A DNA stretch of 64,000 bases, from contig NZ_CP104040.1 in the NCBI RefSeq assembly GCF_025152745.1, positions 1,736,001-1,800,000 on the forward strand. The letters run 5' to 3'. Under the pieces are notes generated by a model. That model was not told the origin of the DNA, did no database searches, and saw nothing but the letters and a program-made list of their open reading frames with translations. Every line of letters starts with the position of its first letter. The stretch's first letter is position 1. A program made the position numbers and the translations under genes. The stretch is from Rhizobium sp. WSM4643. Lineage in GTDB: Bacteria; Pseudomonadota; Alphaproteobacteria; Rhizobiales; Rhizobiaceae. Positions 1-10,332 of this stretch are shown here, piece by piece.

Positions 1-1
1 C

Positions 2-259
2 GTCTTCACCCGCCGGGGCCTTGGTTCGGCCCTTCTCGCCCGCATCGAAAAGGAGATCGCCGATCAGGGCCTCGAGAAGGCGGCGATGCAGACCCACTCC
101 GGCAATAGCGAGGCGATCGGCTTCTTCCGGAAGCACGGCTACCGCATCCATTGGCTCTCGGTCGCCTACAATCCGAAGCTTGATCGCGACGTACCCTCCG
201 TTGGACTGAAGAAACAGCTCGTTTCGGATGACCAAGGTGGATATGGGCAGGAATTCTGA
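2..259 (+). CDS. GNAT family N-acetyltransferase, C-terminal part (5' end outside window)
   Basis: The open frame enters the window at base 2 and encodes 85 residues to a TGA. The visible part has the second half of a GNAT fold: an acetyl-CoA binding segment (RRGLGSALLARIE) and the later N-x-x-A-x-x-F-F-x-K-x-G-Y pattern (NSEAIGFFRKHGY) typical of the last core motif. The family moves an acetyl group from acetyl-CoA to an amine; the substrate cannot be read from this part. It is convergent with the DUF1294 gene that follows. The missing N-terminus prevents a closer call. Confidence 0.8.
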   Translation, partial: VFTRRGLGSALLARIEKEIADQGLEKAAMQTHSGNSEAIGFFRKHGYRIHWLSVAYNPKLDRDVPSVGLKKQLVSDDQGGYGQEF

Positions 260-263
260 TGCT

Positions 264-575
264 TCAAAAATCCTGAAGAAGGAAAACGCGCCATTTTGGC
301 GCAAAGATCAGCACCGCGGCCAATGCGCTGTGCAACATCAGGATCGCCGCCAGGATCGACCGGAACGGCTCCTTTCTCGTTTTGTGCCGCAGGAATTGCT
401 GTGCAGCCACCGCGCCGAGGCTGCCGCCGATCAGCGCAAGCGTCAGAAGCGTACGCTCGCTGATCCGCCACCTGCCATCGCGCGCCGCCTGCTTGTCGAG
501 GAAATAGATCGAGAAGACGAGGAGGTTCAGCGCCAGAAACGGTGCGGCCCACTTGGTGATATCGATTATCGTCAT
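264..575 (-). CDS. DUF1294 small membrane protein
   Basis: This is a 103-residue protein with about three hydrophobic segments (roughly residues 10-26, 42-60 and 74-92). It carries the DUF1294 signature: an early Y-x-x-D-K-x-x-A (YFLDKQAA) and a middle GGSLGA-x-x-A-x-x-x-x-R-H-K-T-x-K pattern. DUF1294 proteins are inner-membrane proteins of unknown function, sometimes fused to a cold-shock domain. Here the gene stands alone and converges on the upstream GNAT gene, four bases away. The ATG at 573-575 is the only sensible start. Confidence 0.85.
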   Translation of the reverse strand: MTIIDITKWAAPFLALNLLVFSIYFLDKQAARDGRWRISERTLLTLALIGGSLGAVAAQQFLRHKTRKEPFRSILAAILMLHSALAAVLIFAPKWRVFLLQDF

Positions 576-723
576 GCGACAACTCTACCGTGCGTTGGTT
601 AACACACGACAAATGTCGCCGCCCGCCGTCAAACCGTGATGCGGGCCATGGCGAAAGCCTTGCACCGGTACGCCATTTCCTTTACCTCACCAGTGGAAAA
701 GAACAGCCTGCAAAGAGCATCAG

Positions 724-2226
724 ATGACCCTTGTCGACGTCCGCACGCCTGATCCGAAACGCTTCATCCCCGGCGCCACCGGCGACTGGGAAGTCATCGT
801 CGGTATGGAAGTCCATGCCCAGGTGCTGTCCAATTCGAAGCTCTTCTCCGGCGCCTCGACGGAATTCGGCAAGCCGCAGAATTCGAACGTCTCGATGGTC
901 GACGCCGCCATGCCCGGCATGCTGCCCGTGATCAACGAAGAATGCGTCAAGCAGGCGGTGCGCACCGGCCTCGGCCTGAAAGCCCAAATCAACAAGCGCT
1001 CCCTCTTTGATCGCAAGAACTATTTCTATCCCGACCTGCCGCAGGGCTATCAGATCTCGCAGTTCAAGGATCCGATCGTCGGCGAAGGCAAGATCGTCAT
1101 TTCGCTCGGGCCCGACCGCCAGGGTCAGTTCGAGGACATCGAGATCGGCATCGAGCGCCTGCATCTGGAGCAGGATGCCGGCAAGTCGATGCATGACCAG
1201 CACGCGACCATGTCCTATGTCGATCTGAACCGCTCCGGCGTCGCCTTGATGGAGATCGTCTCCAAGCCCGACATGCGCTCGTCCGACGAGGCCAAGGCCT
1301 ATATGACCAAGCTGCGCTCGATCGTGCGTTATCTCGGCACTTGCGACGGCAACATGGACGAGGGCTCGATGCGCGCCGACGTCAACGTCTCCGTCCGCCG
1401 GCCGGGCGAAGATTTTGGCACGCGCTGCGAGATCAAGAACGTTAACTCCATCCGCTTCATCGGCCAGGCGATCGAATATGAAGCCCGCCGCCAGATCGGC
1501 ATTCTGGAGGAGGGCGGCAAGATTGATCAGGAGACCCGCCTTTTCGATCCGAACAAGGGCGAGACGCGCTCGATGCGCTCCAAGGAGGATGCGCACGACT
1601 ATCGTTATTTCCCCGATCCGGATCTGCTGCCGCTCGAATTCGACGACGCCTTCATCAAGGCGCTCGAAGCCGATCTGCCGGAACTGCCTGACGACAAGAA
1701 GGAGCGCTTCGTGCGCGAGCTCGGCCTGTCGATCTACGACGCCTCGGTGCTCGTTTCCGAAAAAGCGATCGCCGACTATTTCGAAGCCGTCGCCGCAGGC
1801 CGTGACGGCAAGACGGCTGCCAACTGGGTGATTAACGATCTGCTCGGCGCGCTGAACCGCACGGGCAAGGACATCGAGCAGACGCCGGTTTCGCCGGCCC
1901 AGCTCGGCGCCATCATCGATCTCATCAAGGCCGAAACCATCTCCGGCAAGATCGCCAAGGATCTCTTCGAGATCGTGCTCAACGAGGGCGGCGATCCCGC
2001 CGAGATCGTCGAAGTGCGCGGCATGAAGCAGGTGACGGATACCGGCGCCATCGAAAAGGCCGTCGACGAGATCATCGCCGCCAATCCTGACCAGGTCGCC
2101 AAGGTCAAGGCGAAGCCGACCATGGCGGCATGGTTCGTCGGCCAGGTGATGAAGGCGACCGGCGGCAAGGCCAATCCGCAGGCTGTCCAGGCTCTCGTCA
2201 AGGCGAAGCTCGGCATCGAGGAATAA
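724..2226 (+). CDS. gatB: Aspartyl/glutamyl-tRNA amidotransferase subunit B
   Basis: The gene encodes a 500-residue protein of usual length for GatB. With GatA and GatC it converts Glu-tRNA(Gln) and Asp-tRNA(Asn) to the amidated forms; GatB holds the kinase site and binds the tRNA. Recognisable parts are the N-terminal [12 protein letters not shown] start of the cradle domain, the [13 protein letters not shown] segment, the [14 protein letters not shown] motif, and a C-terminal YqeY-like tail ([12 protein letters not shown] to the end). gatC and gatA are not in the window. The long antisense frame over it is a codon-bias shadow. Two GNAT genes follow within 12 bases of each other and may be co-transcribed. 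Confidence 0.97.
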   Translation: MTLVDVRTPDPKRFIPGATGDWEVIVGMEVHAQVLSNSKLFSGASTEFGKPQNSNVSMVDAAMPGMLPVINEECVKQAVRTGLGLKAQINKRSLFDRKNYFYPDLPQGYQISQFKDPIVGEGKIVISLGPDRQGQFEDIEIGIERLHLEQDAGKSMHDQHATMSYVDLNRSGVALMEIVSKPDMRSSDEAKAYMTKLRSIVRYLGTCDGNMDEGSMRADVNVSVRRPGEDFGTRCEIKNVNSIRFIGQAIEYEARRQIGILEEGGKIDQETRLFDPNKGETRSMRSKEDAHDYRYFPDPDLLPLEFDDAFIKALEADLPELPDDKKERFVRELGLSIYDASVLVSEKAIADYFEAVAAGRDGKTAANWVINDLLGALNRTGKDIEQTPVSPAQLGAIIDLIKAETISGKIAKDLFEIVLNEGGDPAEIVEVRGMKQVTDTGAIEKAVDEIIAANPDQVAKVKAKPTMAAWFVGQVMKATGGKANPQAVQALVKAKLGIEE

Positions 2227-2229
2227 GCG

Positions 2230-2733
2230 GTGTATTTCGTCCGCACGGCCGGCGAGCGCGACCTGGAGAAGGTGCGCGCCCTGCTCGTGGAGAGCTTTCA
2301 TGCCAGCTATGACGGCCTGCATGGCAGGGCCAGGGTAGATGAACTGATCACCCATCTCTTTTCGCCGGCGGCGCTGAAAACGCGCCTGGTGCAAAAGGAT
2401 GCCGAATTCCTCGTTGCCGATGACGGCCGTAATATCGGCGGCATGGGGTATGCGGCAATGTCGCAGCAATTGACGAAAACGGTCATGCTGCATCTCCTCT
2501 ACGTCAGGCCGGCGCTACAGCGCCAGGGTATCGGCCGCGATATCTTCGCCGAACTCGAAACCTGCTTTCCGGATGCGGAGATCATGCGTCTCGAAGTTGA
2601 ACCGCAAAACGCTGCGGCGATCGCCTTCTATCTCTCGCACGGCTTCATCGAGGTCGGACGCAACGAAAATAGCGGGGCCGGGCAATCCGGCATTCCGGCA
2701 CTGATCCTCGAAAAACCGCTCGAAGGACATTGA
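2230..2733 (+). CDS. GNAT family N-acetyltransferase
   Basis: This 167-residue protein starts at a GTG three bases after the gatB stop, so it is probably translated from the gatB transcript. It has a complete GNAT layout: an N-terminal acceptor-binding half, the acetyl-CoA motif near residues 95-105 (RPALQRQGIGRDIF), and the closing pattern NAAAIAFYLSHGF. The substrate is unknown. Linkage to gatB does not by itself imply a role in translation. Confidence 0.88.
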   Translation: MYFVRTAGERDLEKVRALLVESFHASYDGLHGRARVDELITHLFSPAALKTRLVQKDAEFLVADDGRNIGGMGYAAMSQQLTKTVMLHLLYVRPALQRQGIGRDIFAELETCFPDAEIMRLEVEPQNAAAIAFYLSHGFIEVGRNENSGAGQSGIPALILEKPLEGH

Positions 2734-2737
2734 AGCC

Positions 2738-3211
2738 GTGGCCGTTGAGTTATCCGACATTCTCATTCGTCAGGCGCGCAAGGACGACCTGTCGGCGCTC
2801 GTGGCTATGTTTGCCGCCGATGCGCTCGGCGGTCACGGCGATACGACCGATCCCGAAGCCTTTCCCGACTATGTCAGGGCCTTCGCCGCCATCGAGTCTT
2901 CGCCCGACCAGACGCTTTACGTCGCAGAGCGCGGCGGCGAGGTCGTCGGCACGTTCCAGACGATGGTGACGACGTCGCTCACCAGCCGCGGCTCCTCGGC
3001 GATGATCATCGAGGCGGTGCAGACGCGCGCCGATATGCGAGGGCAGGGGGTCGGCGCCCTGATGATCGAATTCGCCATTGCCGAGGCAAAAGGCCGCGGT
3101 ATCGGGCGGGTAGCGTTGACCTCGAACGCGATACGCAAGGACGCCCATTGTTTCTACAAAAGGCTGGGCTTCAAGCCCTCGCACCTGGGCTTCAAGATGG
3201 CTTTGAAATGA
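2738..3211 (+). CDS. GNAT family N-acetyltransferase
   Basis: This 157-residue GNAT protein has a GTG start at 2738, four bases after the previous stop, with a GAAGG ribosome site just upstream. The acetyl-CoA loop is ADMRGQGVGALMIEFA, and the end pattern is DAHCFYKRLGFKPSHLGF. It differs strongly in sequence from the GNAT before it, so the pair is not a recent duplication. The short-range W/Y-rich substrate pocket seen in GCN5-like drug acetyltransferases is not evident; the substrate is unknown. Confidence 0.88.
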   Translation: MAVELSDILIRQARKDDLSALVAMFAADALGGHGDTTDPEAFPDYVRAFAAIESSPDQTLYVAERGGEVVGTFQTMVTTSLTSRGSSAMIIEAVQTRADMRGQGVGALMIEFAIAEAKGRGIGRVALTSNAIRKDAHCFYKRLGFKPSHLGFKMALK

Positions 3212-3314
3212 CCTGTGTCCGTCGTGGAATCGCTGGACAATTCGGCTTGGCGACGGCATAAGCGAGGAAACGAATTCTGGTTTGGCTCGCATCTGGCGGG
3301 CACAAGGAAAAGAC

Positions 3315-3713
3315 ATGTGGAATCTTCTGGTTCAGACCTTTACCTGGTGGAACGGTCAGACGATGGGCACGCGTTTTGCGACCTGGCGTTTTGGCAAGCG
3401 CGTCGGCGAGGATGAATTCGGCAACGTCTACTACGAAGGCGGCATGTCTTCCTACGGTCTGCCGAAGCGTTGGGTGATCTACAAGGGTTATGCCGAAGCC
3501 TCCGCCATTCCGCCGGGTTGGCATGGCTGGATGCATCATCGCACCGATGTTCCTCCGTCCAAGGAGAGCTACGTCGCCAAGGAATGGCAGAAGCCGCACC
3601 GTCCCAACCATACCGGTTCATCGCAGGCCTATCGTCCGCCGGGTTCCATCTCCGTTCCGGGCGAGCGTCCACGAGTCACCGGCGATTACGACGCCTGGAC
3701 GCCAGGCAACTGA
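3315..3713 (+). CDS. Complex I NDUFA12 (B17.2)-like subunit
   Basis: The 132-residue product matches the alphaproteobacterial homologues of mitochondrial complex I accessory subunit NDUFA12 (17.2 kDa). Family features visible are the N-terminal WWNGQTMGTR, a DEFGNVYYE strand, the RWVIYKG and PPGWHGWMHH core, and a Pro-rich C-terminal tail. These proteins bind the membrane/peripheral arm junction of NADH:ubiquinone oxidoreductase. The ATG at 3315 is preferred to one 33 bases earlier because the family begins at MWNLL and AAGGAAAAG lies just upstream. The main nuo operon is not in this window. Confidence 0.93.
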   Translation: MWNLLVQTFTWWNGQTMGTRFATWRFGKRVGEDEFGNVYYEGGMSSYGLPKRWVIYKGYAEASAIPPGWHGWMHHRTDVPPSKESYVAKEWQKPHRPNHTGSSQAYRPPGSISVPGERPRVTGDYDAWTPGN

Positions 3714-3829
3714 GACGGCCCGACCGGGGCGATCCCAAGACCCGGCTTTTGGCCACAATTGACCTTTACCCGCAGGTTGGCCGCGCTTGACCGCGGCGGT
3801 GAACTGAAAATGTCTGGAGACGGGTACAC

Positions 3830-4264
3830 ATGAAGCTCTTCACGCGGAACATGGTGCTGCGTGCCGCCGGATCGCTGCTGGCGCTTTTGGCCCTGCTTCC
3901 GCCAGTTGCGGCAAATGCCGCACGCATCGAAAATCCGGTTGCCGTCTTCTCCGGCCTCGACAAGATCACCGGCCGCATCACGACCTTCGACGTCTATGTC
4001 AATGAGACGGTACAGTTCGGCGCGCTGCAAGTGACACCGAAGGCCTGTTATTCGCGCGACCAGGCAGAAGCCCAGAAGATCGACGGTTTCGTCGAGGTCG
4101 ACGAGATCACCCTAGACCGCAAGATCCGCCGGATTTTCACCGGCTGGATGTTTGCCGCCAGCCCCGGCCTCAATGCCGTCGAGCACCCGATCTACGACGT
4201 CTGGCTGAAAGACTGCAAGGCAAACTCGGATGTCCCGGCGCCTGACGGCGCCAAGGCGAAATAA
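3830..4264 (+). CDS. DUF2155 exported protein
   Basis: This 144-residue protein has an N-terminal signal peptide (hydrophobic run about residues 11-27, ending near ANAA) and a DUF2155 domain. That domain shows the typical start IENPVAVFSGLDKITGRITTF, a VQFGALQVTPKACYSR segment and a C-terminal GWMFAASPGLNAVEHPIYDVW. DUF2155 is common in alphaproteobacteria, located in the periplasm, with no assigned function. It lies just downstream of the NDUFA12-like gene on the same strand and converges on aat. An ATG preceded by GGAGACGG supports the start. Confidence 0.92.
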   Translation: MKLFTRNMVLRAAGSLLALLALLPPVAANAARIENPVAVFSGLDKITGRITTFDVYVNETVQFGALQVTPKACYSRDQAEAQKIDGFVEVDEITLDRKIRRIFTGWMFAASPGLNAVEHPIYDVWLKDCKANSDVPAPDGAKAK

Positions 4265-4297
4265 CTGCGTCTTCGCTGGTCTTCGGCACCCTCCACA

Positions 4298-4332
4298 ACC
4301 CGACGCGTGGAACGAGGTGATCCACGACGGGT
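4298..4332. terminator. Hairpin between convergent genes
   Basis: In the gap between the DUF2155 gene and aat there is an imperfect inverted repeat, ACCCG-x-x-GCGTGGA against TCCACG-x-x-GGGT, with a nine-base loop. No U-tract follows on either side, so terminator function is only suggested by its place between two convergent stops. Confidence 0.3.
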
Positions 4333-4374
4333 AAGGACGATATTGTCTGCCGAATTTTACTCTGAAAACGATCC

Positions 4375-4989
4375 TCAGAATTCCAGATGCGGCGATTCCA
4401 TCGCCGCCGCAAGCATCATGGCATAATCGGCCTTCGGAACGTCGATCGCTCCGAACGTCTTCAAGTGCTCGGTAGTGAACTGCGTGTCGAGCAGGGTGAA
4501 GCCCTTTTCCCGCAGCCGGTCGACCAGATGCACGAGGCAGATCTTCGAGGCATCCGTCCGGCGCGAAAACATGCTTTCGCCGAAGAAGGCCGAGCCGAGC
4601 GAGACGCCATAGAGGCCGCCGACCAGTTCATTGCCCTCCCAGGCTTCGACGGTATGGGCATGGCCCATGTCGAAGAGCGTCGCGTAAAGCGATCTGATCG
4701 TCTTGTTGATCCAGGTGCTCGGGCGCCCGGATGTCTCCTCCGCACAGGCAGCAATGACCTGATCGAAAGCGTGATCGAAACGGATATTGAAGCGTTTCTT
4801 GCGCACTGCCTTGGCAAGGCTTTTCGACACATGGAAACGGTCGAACGGCAGCACGCCGCGGAGTTCCGGTTCGACCCAGAAAATCTCCGGATCGTCGGCG
4901 GATTCGGCCATCGGGAAGAGCCCGATGGAATAGGCGCGCAGGAGAATGTCAGGGGTTATGCCTGGTGACTTCCTGCGCGATCCTGCCAT
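4375..4989 (-). CDS. aat: Leucyl/phenylalanyl-tRNA--protein transferase
   Basis: The 204-residue enzyme adds Leu or Phe to the N-terminus of proteins beginning with Arg or Lys, marking them for ClpS-ClpAP. The family pattern [23 protein letters not shown] is near the N-terminus (FPMAE and the W-x-x-P-x-x-R-G block), and later ones include [20 protein letters not shown] (here [23 protein letters not shown]) and [16 protein letters not shown]. The ATG at 4989 was chosen because AGGACAGG lies directly upstream and the family starts there; the frame remains open further 5' into accC. The gene follows accC by seven bases, so aroQ-accB-accC-aat look like one transcript. Confidence 0.96.
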   Translation of the reverse strand: MAGSRRKSPGITPDILLRAYSIGLFPMAESADDPEIFWVEPELRGVLPFDRFHVSKSLAKAVRKKRFNIRFDHAFDQVIAACAEETSGRPSTWINKTIRSLYATLFDMGHAHTVEAWEGNELVGGLYGVSLGSAFFGESMFSRRTDASKICLVHLVDRLREKGFTLLDTQFTTEHLKTFGAIDVPKADYAMMLAAAMESPHLEF

Positions 4990-4996
4990 TCCTGTC

Positions 4997-6346
<1,350 letters not shown>

Positions 6347-6356
6347 GGGCATCGGC

Positions 6357-6821
6357 CTATTCGATGACGACGAGGGCTTGGCCGTACTCAACGGGATGTC
6401 CGTCATCGACGAGGATCTCGGTCACCTTGCCTGACTTCGGCGAAGGGATCTGGTTCATCGTCTTCATCGCTTCGATGATGATGAGCGTCTGGCCTTCCTT
6501 GACGATTGCGCCGACTTCGATGAACGGACGCGCGCCTGGAGCCGCCGCCATGTAGACGGTGCCAACCATCGGTGCACTGACGACATTGGCCGGGTTGCGG
6601 CTGGGAGCTGCGACGGGCGCGGCAGCGGCTGCCACTGCGGCGGGCGCGGCAAAGGCCGGTGCTGCGATCGGCGCCTGGACATATTGCGGCGTGCCGGCGC
6701 GCGAAACGCGGATACGCAGGTCGTCCTGCTCGACCTCGATCTCCGTCAGATCCGTTTCGTTGAGAATATTGGCGAGATCGCGGATCAGTGCCTGGTCGAT
6801 ACCCGATTTCTTTTCAGCCAT
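6357..6821 (-). CDS. accB: Acetyl-CoA carboxylase biotin carboxyl carrier protein
   Basis: The 154-residue carrier has the three usual parts: an N-terminal helical domain, an Ala/Pro-rich linker (about residues 50-77), and a C-terminal biotinyl domain with the lysine in [11 protein letters not shown]. Biotin on this lysine shuttles CO2 between AccC and the AccAD carboxyltransferase. The start at MAEKKSGID is preferred because the frame's longer version lacks family support. It lies directly after aroQ and before accC. Confidence 0.97.
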   Translation of the reverse strand: MAEKKSGIDQALIRDLANILNETDLTEIEVEQDDLRIRVSRAGTPQYVQAPIAAPAFAAPAAVAAAAAPVAAPSRNPANVVSAPMVGTVYMAAAPGARPFIEVGAIVKEGQTLIIIEAMKTMNQIPSPKSGKVTEILVDDGHPVEYGQALVVIE

Positions 6822-6841
6822 GGTGTTGCCCTGTCTTCTTC

Positions 6842-7279
6842 TTATGCCGTGATGTTCTTCAGCGCGTGGAGCGCCAGGATGTAGCTGTGAGGCCCGAAGC
6901 CATAGATCACGCCTTTGCATGCCGGCGCGATCATCGACTTGTGGCGGAATTCTTCCCGTGCATGCACGTTGGATATGTGGAGCTCGACGACGGGAATGGA
7001 AATGGCGCGGATCGCATCATGCAGCGCGACCGATGTATGCGTATAGGCGCCTGCATTGATCGCAACGCCGACTGCATTTTCATCGGCCTCATGGAACCAG
7101 TCGACGAGCGTGCCTTCGTGGTTGCTCTGACGGAAATCGATATCGATGCCGAGTTCGCGGCCTGCGGCCTTGCAGTCCGCCTCGATGTCCTTGAGCGTCT
7201 TGCCGCCATAAATGCCGGGCTCTCGTTTACCCAGCATGTTCAGGTTGGGGCCGTTCAGGACAAAAATCGTTTGCGTCAT
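6842..7279 (-). CDS. aroQ: Type II 3-dehydroquinate dehydratase
   Basis: This 145-residue enzyme catalyses the third step of the shikimate pathway, 3-dehydroquinate to 3-dehydroshikimate. Typical type II motifs are present: FVLNGPNLNMLGKREPGIYG with the catalytic Tyr in the flexible lid, INAGAYTHTS with the active-site Asn, and HISNVHAREEFRHKS with the catalytic His. It is the first gene of the aroQ-accB-accC-aat run, the same pairing seen in many proteobacteria. Confidence 0.97.
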   Translation of the reverse strand: MTQTIFVLNGPNLNMLGKREPGIYGGKTLKDIEADCKAAGRELGIDIDFRQSNHEGTLVDWFHEADENAVGVAINAGAYTHTSVALHDAIRAISIPVVELHISNVHAREEFRHKSMIAPACKGVIYGFGPHSYILALHALKNITA

Positions 7280-7439
7280 CGAATGTTCCGTAAAATGTAC
7301 GACGGCAACCTATAGACTCCGCGAGAGCTGAATGAAAGCCCTTACGGATTGGCCAGCTGCAATCGCGCCACATTTGTCCACATGGTTGAAACGCTTCGAT
7401 TTTGGCGATTTGATGGGCTATCGTTTGGCGGTTGATTGC

Positions 7440-8198
7440 TCAGCAGGCGGTCTTGCCGCAGCTGCGCATGTTCTTGACCTTGGCTTCGAGATCGTCGAGC
7501 CCGACGGCACCCGGCACCAGTTCGTTGCCGATCACATAAGAGGGCGTGCCGCTGATGCCGAGACTGGAGGCGAGCTGGTAGGTCGCCTGGACGATACCGT
7601 CATTCGGGCTCTTTGCCATCTCCGCGCGGATCTTGTCCTCGCTGACGCCGAGCGAAGCGGCGACCGCTATCGCTGTTTCGTCAGAGGCGCGGCCTTCGGT
7701 GCCGAGAAGGGTGACGTGGAAATCGGCATATTTCTCGGGTGCCAGCTTGCGGAAAGCGTCAGCCACCTTGTGGGCGGCAACCGAATCCGGCCCGAGGATC
7801 GGGAATTCCTTGAGGACGAAACGGACGTTCTTGTCCTTCTTAAGCATCGCCTGCATGTCGGGCAGCGCATGCCGGCAGTAGCTGCAATTATAATCGAAGA
7901 ACTCGACGACCGTCACATCGCCCTTGGGATTGCCGAGCGTAACGTCGTTCTTCGATTCGAAGATGTCGGTGGTGTTCTCTTCGATCGCCATATTGGCCTT
8001 CACCAACCGCTGGGCTTCCTGCTTCTTCTGCAGCGCGTCCTGGACTTCCAGCATGATCTCGGGATTCTCGATCAGGTATTGCTTGATGAATTCACCGAAC
8101 TCCTTCTTCTGCTGGTCGTCGAGCGCTGCCGCCGGAAGCGGAAGGGCGATCGATGCGGCAAGCACCAGAGCGGTGAAGGTCTTCGGGAAGAATGCCAT
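7440..8198 (-). CDS. Periplasmic DsbA-family thiol:disulfide oxidoreductase
   Basis: The 252-residue protein starts with a signal peptide (hydrophobic run about residues 8-24, Ala-Ala-Ala-Leu cut region), then a charged helical segment, then a thioredoxin fold of DsbA type with a C-x-x-C active site (NCSYCRH) near residue 107 and a cis-Pro loop GISGTPSYVIG. It resembles the Com1/ScsC-like branch with an N-terminal helical oligomerisation part rather than classic DsbA. It probably acts on disulfide formation or isomerisation in the periplasm. Its stop is 160 bases upstream of aroQ on the same strand. Confidence 0.93.
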   Translation of the reverse strand: MAFFPKTFTALVLAASIALPLPAAALDDQQKKEFGEFIKQYLIENPEIMLEVQDALQKKQEAQRLVKANMAIEENTTDIFESKNDVTLGNPKGDVTVVEFFDYNCSYCRHALPDMQAMLKKDKNVRFVLKEFPILGPDSVAAHKVADAFRKLAPEKYADFHVTLLGTEGRASDETAIAVAASLGVSEDKIRAEMAKSPNDGIVQATYQLASSLGISGTPSYVIGNELVPGAVGLDDLEAKVKNMRSCGKTAC

Positions 8199-8409
8199 GA
8201 TATCCTCGTCATCGGCGGTATGGTCGTCTCTTTGTCGAGAAGACGCTCGCCGGGTTAATGGACTTGAATGCCTCGCGTCAAGGTACGGTGCGTTCGGTTC
8301 TGCTCAAACAGGAATTTTTCATCCCCGCATGGCCCTCGCGGGATTGTGATCAGCCGATTAATGCGGCAATTGTCGGGCCGTCATTGCAGAAGCTGAGCGA
8401 GAAGCGATC

Positions 8410-9567
8410 TTGTTTTCCATATCGAAACGCAGCGAAGTCGAGCCTTTTCATGCCATGGACGTTTTGGCGGAGGCGACGAAGCGGCGCGCGAGCGGCCATC
8501 CGGTGATCTCGATGGCGGTCGGTCAGCCCTCGCATCCGGCACCTCAAGCGGCTCTCGAAGCGGCGCGCGCAGCCCTTGTCGAAGGCCGGATCGGCTATAC
8601 CGATGCGCTCGGTACGGCGCGGCTGAAATCGGCACTCGCCTGGCACTACAAGGATCGCCACGGCCTGGAGATCGATCCAAAGCGCATCGCCATCACCACC
8701 GGTTCCTCGGCCGGCTTCAATCTCGCCTTCCTGTCGCTCTTCGATGCCGGCGATGCGGTGGCGATCGCAAGACCCGGTTATCCCGCCTATCGCAATATCC
8801 TCGGCGCACTCGGCCTGAAGGTTCTCGAAGTGCCCGTAACGGCCGAGACCCACTTCACCCTGACGCCGCAAAGCCTCGAAGCGGCGCAGAAGGAAAGCGG
8901 CATCACGCTGAAAGGCGTGCTGCTCGCCAGTCCCGCCAACCCGACCGGCACGGTGACCGGCCGCGAGGGGCTGAAGGCGCTTTCGGATTACTGCGCGGCC
9001 CATTCCATCGCCTTCATCTCCGATGAAATCTACCACGGGCTGACCTTCGCCGGCGAGGAGGCGAGTGCGCTGGAACTGACCGACGAGGCGATCGTCATCA
9101 ACTCCTTCTCCAAATATTATTGCATGACCGGCTGGCGAATCGGCTGGATGGTGCTGCCGGAACGCCTGGTCCGTCCGATCGAGCGAGTGGCGCAGAGCCT
9201 CTACATCTCCCCGCCCGAGCTCTCCCAGATCGCCGCCACGGCTGCTCTTGGCGCTGGCGCCGAACTCGATCGTTATAAGGCAAGCTATGCCGCTAACCGC
9301 GAGCTGCTGATGCGGCGACTGCCGCAGATCGGCCTTTCGATCGCCTCGCCGATGGACGGCGCCTTCTATGCCTATCTCGACGTTATCCGCTTCACCAATG
9401 ACAGCATGGGCTTTGCCAAACGCATGCTCGCGGAAATCGACGTCGCCGCCACGCCCGGTCTCGATTTCGATCCGCTGGAGGGAAATCGAACGCTGCGTCT
9501 GTCCTATGCGGGCTCGCAGGCAGAGATCGCCGAGGCGGTGGAGCGAATCGCAGCCTGGCTGAAGTAG
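8410..9567 (+). CDS. Class I/II PLP-dependent aminotransferase
   Basis: This 385-residue fold-type I aminotransferase has the cofactor lysine in NSFSKYYCMTGWRIGW, the phosphate-site region GSSAGFNLAF, the SPANPTGT loop and the C-terminal R-L-S-Y-A-G. The sequence belongs to the aspartate aminotransferase superfamily; the amino donor cannot be assigned. The start is a TTG at 8410; the protein family begins with a similar MF-x-ISKRSEVEPFHAMDVL, and GAGAAG lies upstream. No in-frame ATG occurs before residue 16, which supports the TTG. Confidence 0.92.
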   Translation: MFSISKRSEVEPFHAMDVLAEATKRRASGHPVISMAVGQPSHPAPQAALEAARAALVEGRIGYTDALGTARLKSALAWHYKDRHGLEIDPKRIAITTGSSAGFNLAFLSLFDAGDAVAIARPGYPAYRNILGALGLKVLEVPVTAETHFTLTPQSLEAAQKESGITLKGVLLASPANPTGTVTGREGLKALSDYCAAHSIAFISDEIYHGLTFAGEEASALELTDEAIVINSFSKYYCMTGWRIGWMVLPERLVRPIERVAQSLYISPPELSQIAATAALGAGAELDRYKASYAANRELLMRRLPQIGLSIASPMDGAFYAYLDVIRFTNDSMGFAKRMLAEIDVAATPGLDFDPLEGNRTLRLSYAGSQAEIAEAVERIAAWLK

Positions 9568-9596
9568 CGTGCGCTGCCGGGCGGCTGCTCGCTGTC

Positions 9597-9633
9597 CTGT
9601 AGCGCCGAGCGTCTTTCGAGACGCGCAAAGGAC
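9597..9633. repeat. Interspersed repeat family B, short degenerate copy
   Basis: The stretch shares the core GCGTCTTT ... ACGCGCAAAGGAC with longer copies at 33384-33441 and 49953-50054. Here the element stops after the first hairpin and the flanking CGCTGT half is altered to CGGCGT. It lies directly between the aminotransferase stop and the HlyD-type relic. Confidence 0.6.
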
Positions 9634-9653
9634 CGGCGTCGGTGGTGCGTGCG

Positions 9654-9893
9654 GGGGTCCGCCTCGATCAGCTGCGCATCGGGTTCGGGAATTGCATTCT
9701 TTGCGATATGGGTGATGACGCCAGGAACCGTGCCGTAGCGTGTGAACGGGAACGCTTCCAGTTTGACGCTCACAGCCTGGCCGGTGCGCACGAAGCCGAT
9801 ATCACCGTTGGGAAGATAGGCCTCGATGCTCAGGGCTGGATCAGCAGGCACGATCCGCATGACCGGTGTGAGTTCGCTTGCTTTTATTGACAT
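9654..9893 (-). pseudogene. HlyD-family membrane fusion protein fragment
   Basis: About 80 codons match the C-terminal part of type I secretion adaptor proteins of the HlyD family: the VMRIVPADPALSIEAYLPNGD strand and the very conserved DIGFVRTGQAVSVKLEAFPF-TRYGTVPG block. The fragment has no upstream coiled-coil or membrane part, and after residue 80 the frame runs into unrelated sequence. An ATT/ATG-like start gives a formally open frame of 129 residues, but as a gene it is a relic. It is evidence that a type I secretion locus once lay here. Confidence 0.75.
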
Positions 9894-9915
9894 TATCGAT
9901 CCAGATCTCGATATT

Positions 9916-10332
9916 CTACATTTTCTGTGTATCGTGCCATCTTTCGCCGACGACTCCGCAACAATTCATGAAGAATGTCGTATCAGATATGTATGTTTTT
10001 CCGTCTCTAATGAATGTATAGCTGATGTCGACTCTCGTTTCTCTTATTCCAAGTATCAAAGGCAATGCAGATTCGATAGGACTTTGTCCGGATCTCGCAG
10101 AACAGCAATTTTTATAGATATCACGAAATCGATCTACCTTAGTAATGTCAGTAGGAATTGTATCTCTCTCGTCGGATAAAACTCGATCAATTCCAATATC
10201 GATAAGTCGTTCGTTGGTAAAAAAGGAAATTTTCTCGTAACAAAATCCAATTACATTTAGAGAAATAAAAGCTGCGCTCAATGTGATCGCAATGAAATGA
10301 TATCTGCTCACGGTGAAACTTTCTTGCTCCAA
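9916..10332 (-). CDS. Hypothetical AT-rich protein with one N-terminal membrane segment
   Basis: A 138-residue frame starts at a TTG (10330-10332). It has a hydrophobic segment about residues 12-30 and no recognised domain. Four to five cysteines occur, including two adjacent pairs (NCCSA and NCCGV). Base composition is clearly more AT-rich than the neighbours and codon use is atypical, so the region was probably acquired. It follows the HlyD relic. I do not recognise the family, and the frame could still be non-coding. Confidence 0.5.
   Translation of the reverse strand: MEQESFTVSRYHFIAITLSAAFISLNVIGFCYEKISFFTNERLIDIGIDRVLSDERDTIPTDITKVDRFRDIYKNCCSARSGQSPIESALPLILGIRETRVDISYTFIRDGKTYISDTTFFMNCCGVVGERWHDTQKM

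Noticed and set aside
682..2493. Open frame of 603 codons on the minus strand over gatB
   Set aside because: It is the antisense shadow of gatB with high GC at third positions; it has no family motif and the protein is rich in Arg, His and Asp as expected for antisense frames.
9654..9893. Intact HlyD gene
   Set aside because: Only about 80 residues of the C-terminal domain match; the rest is absent and the downstream part of the frame is unrelated.
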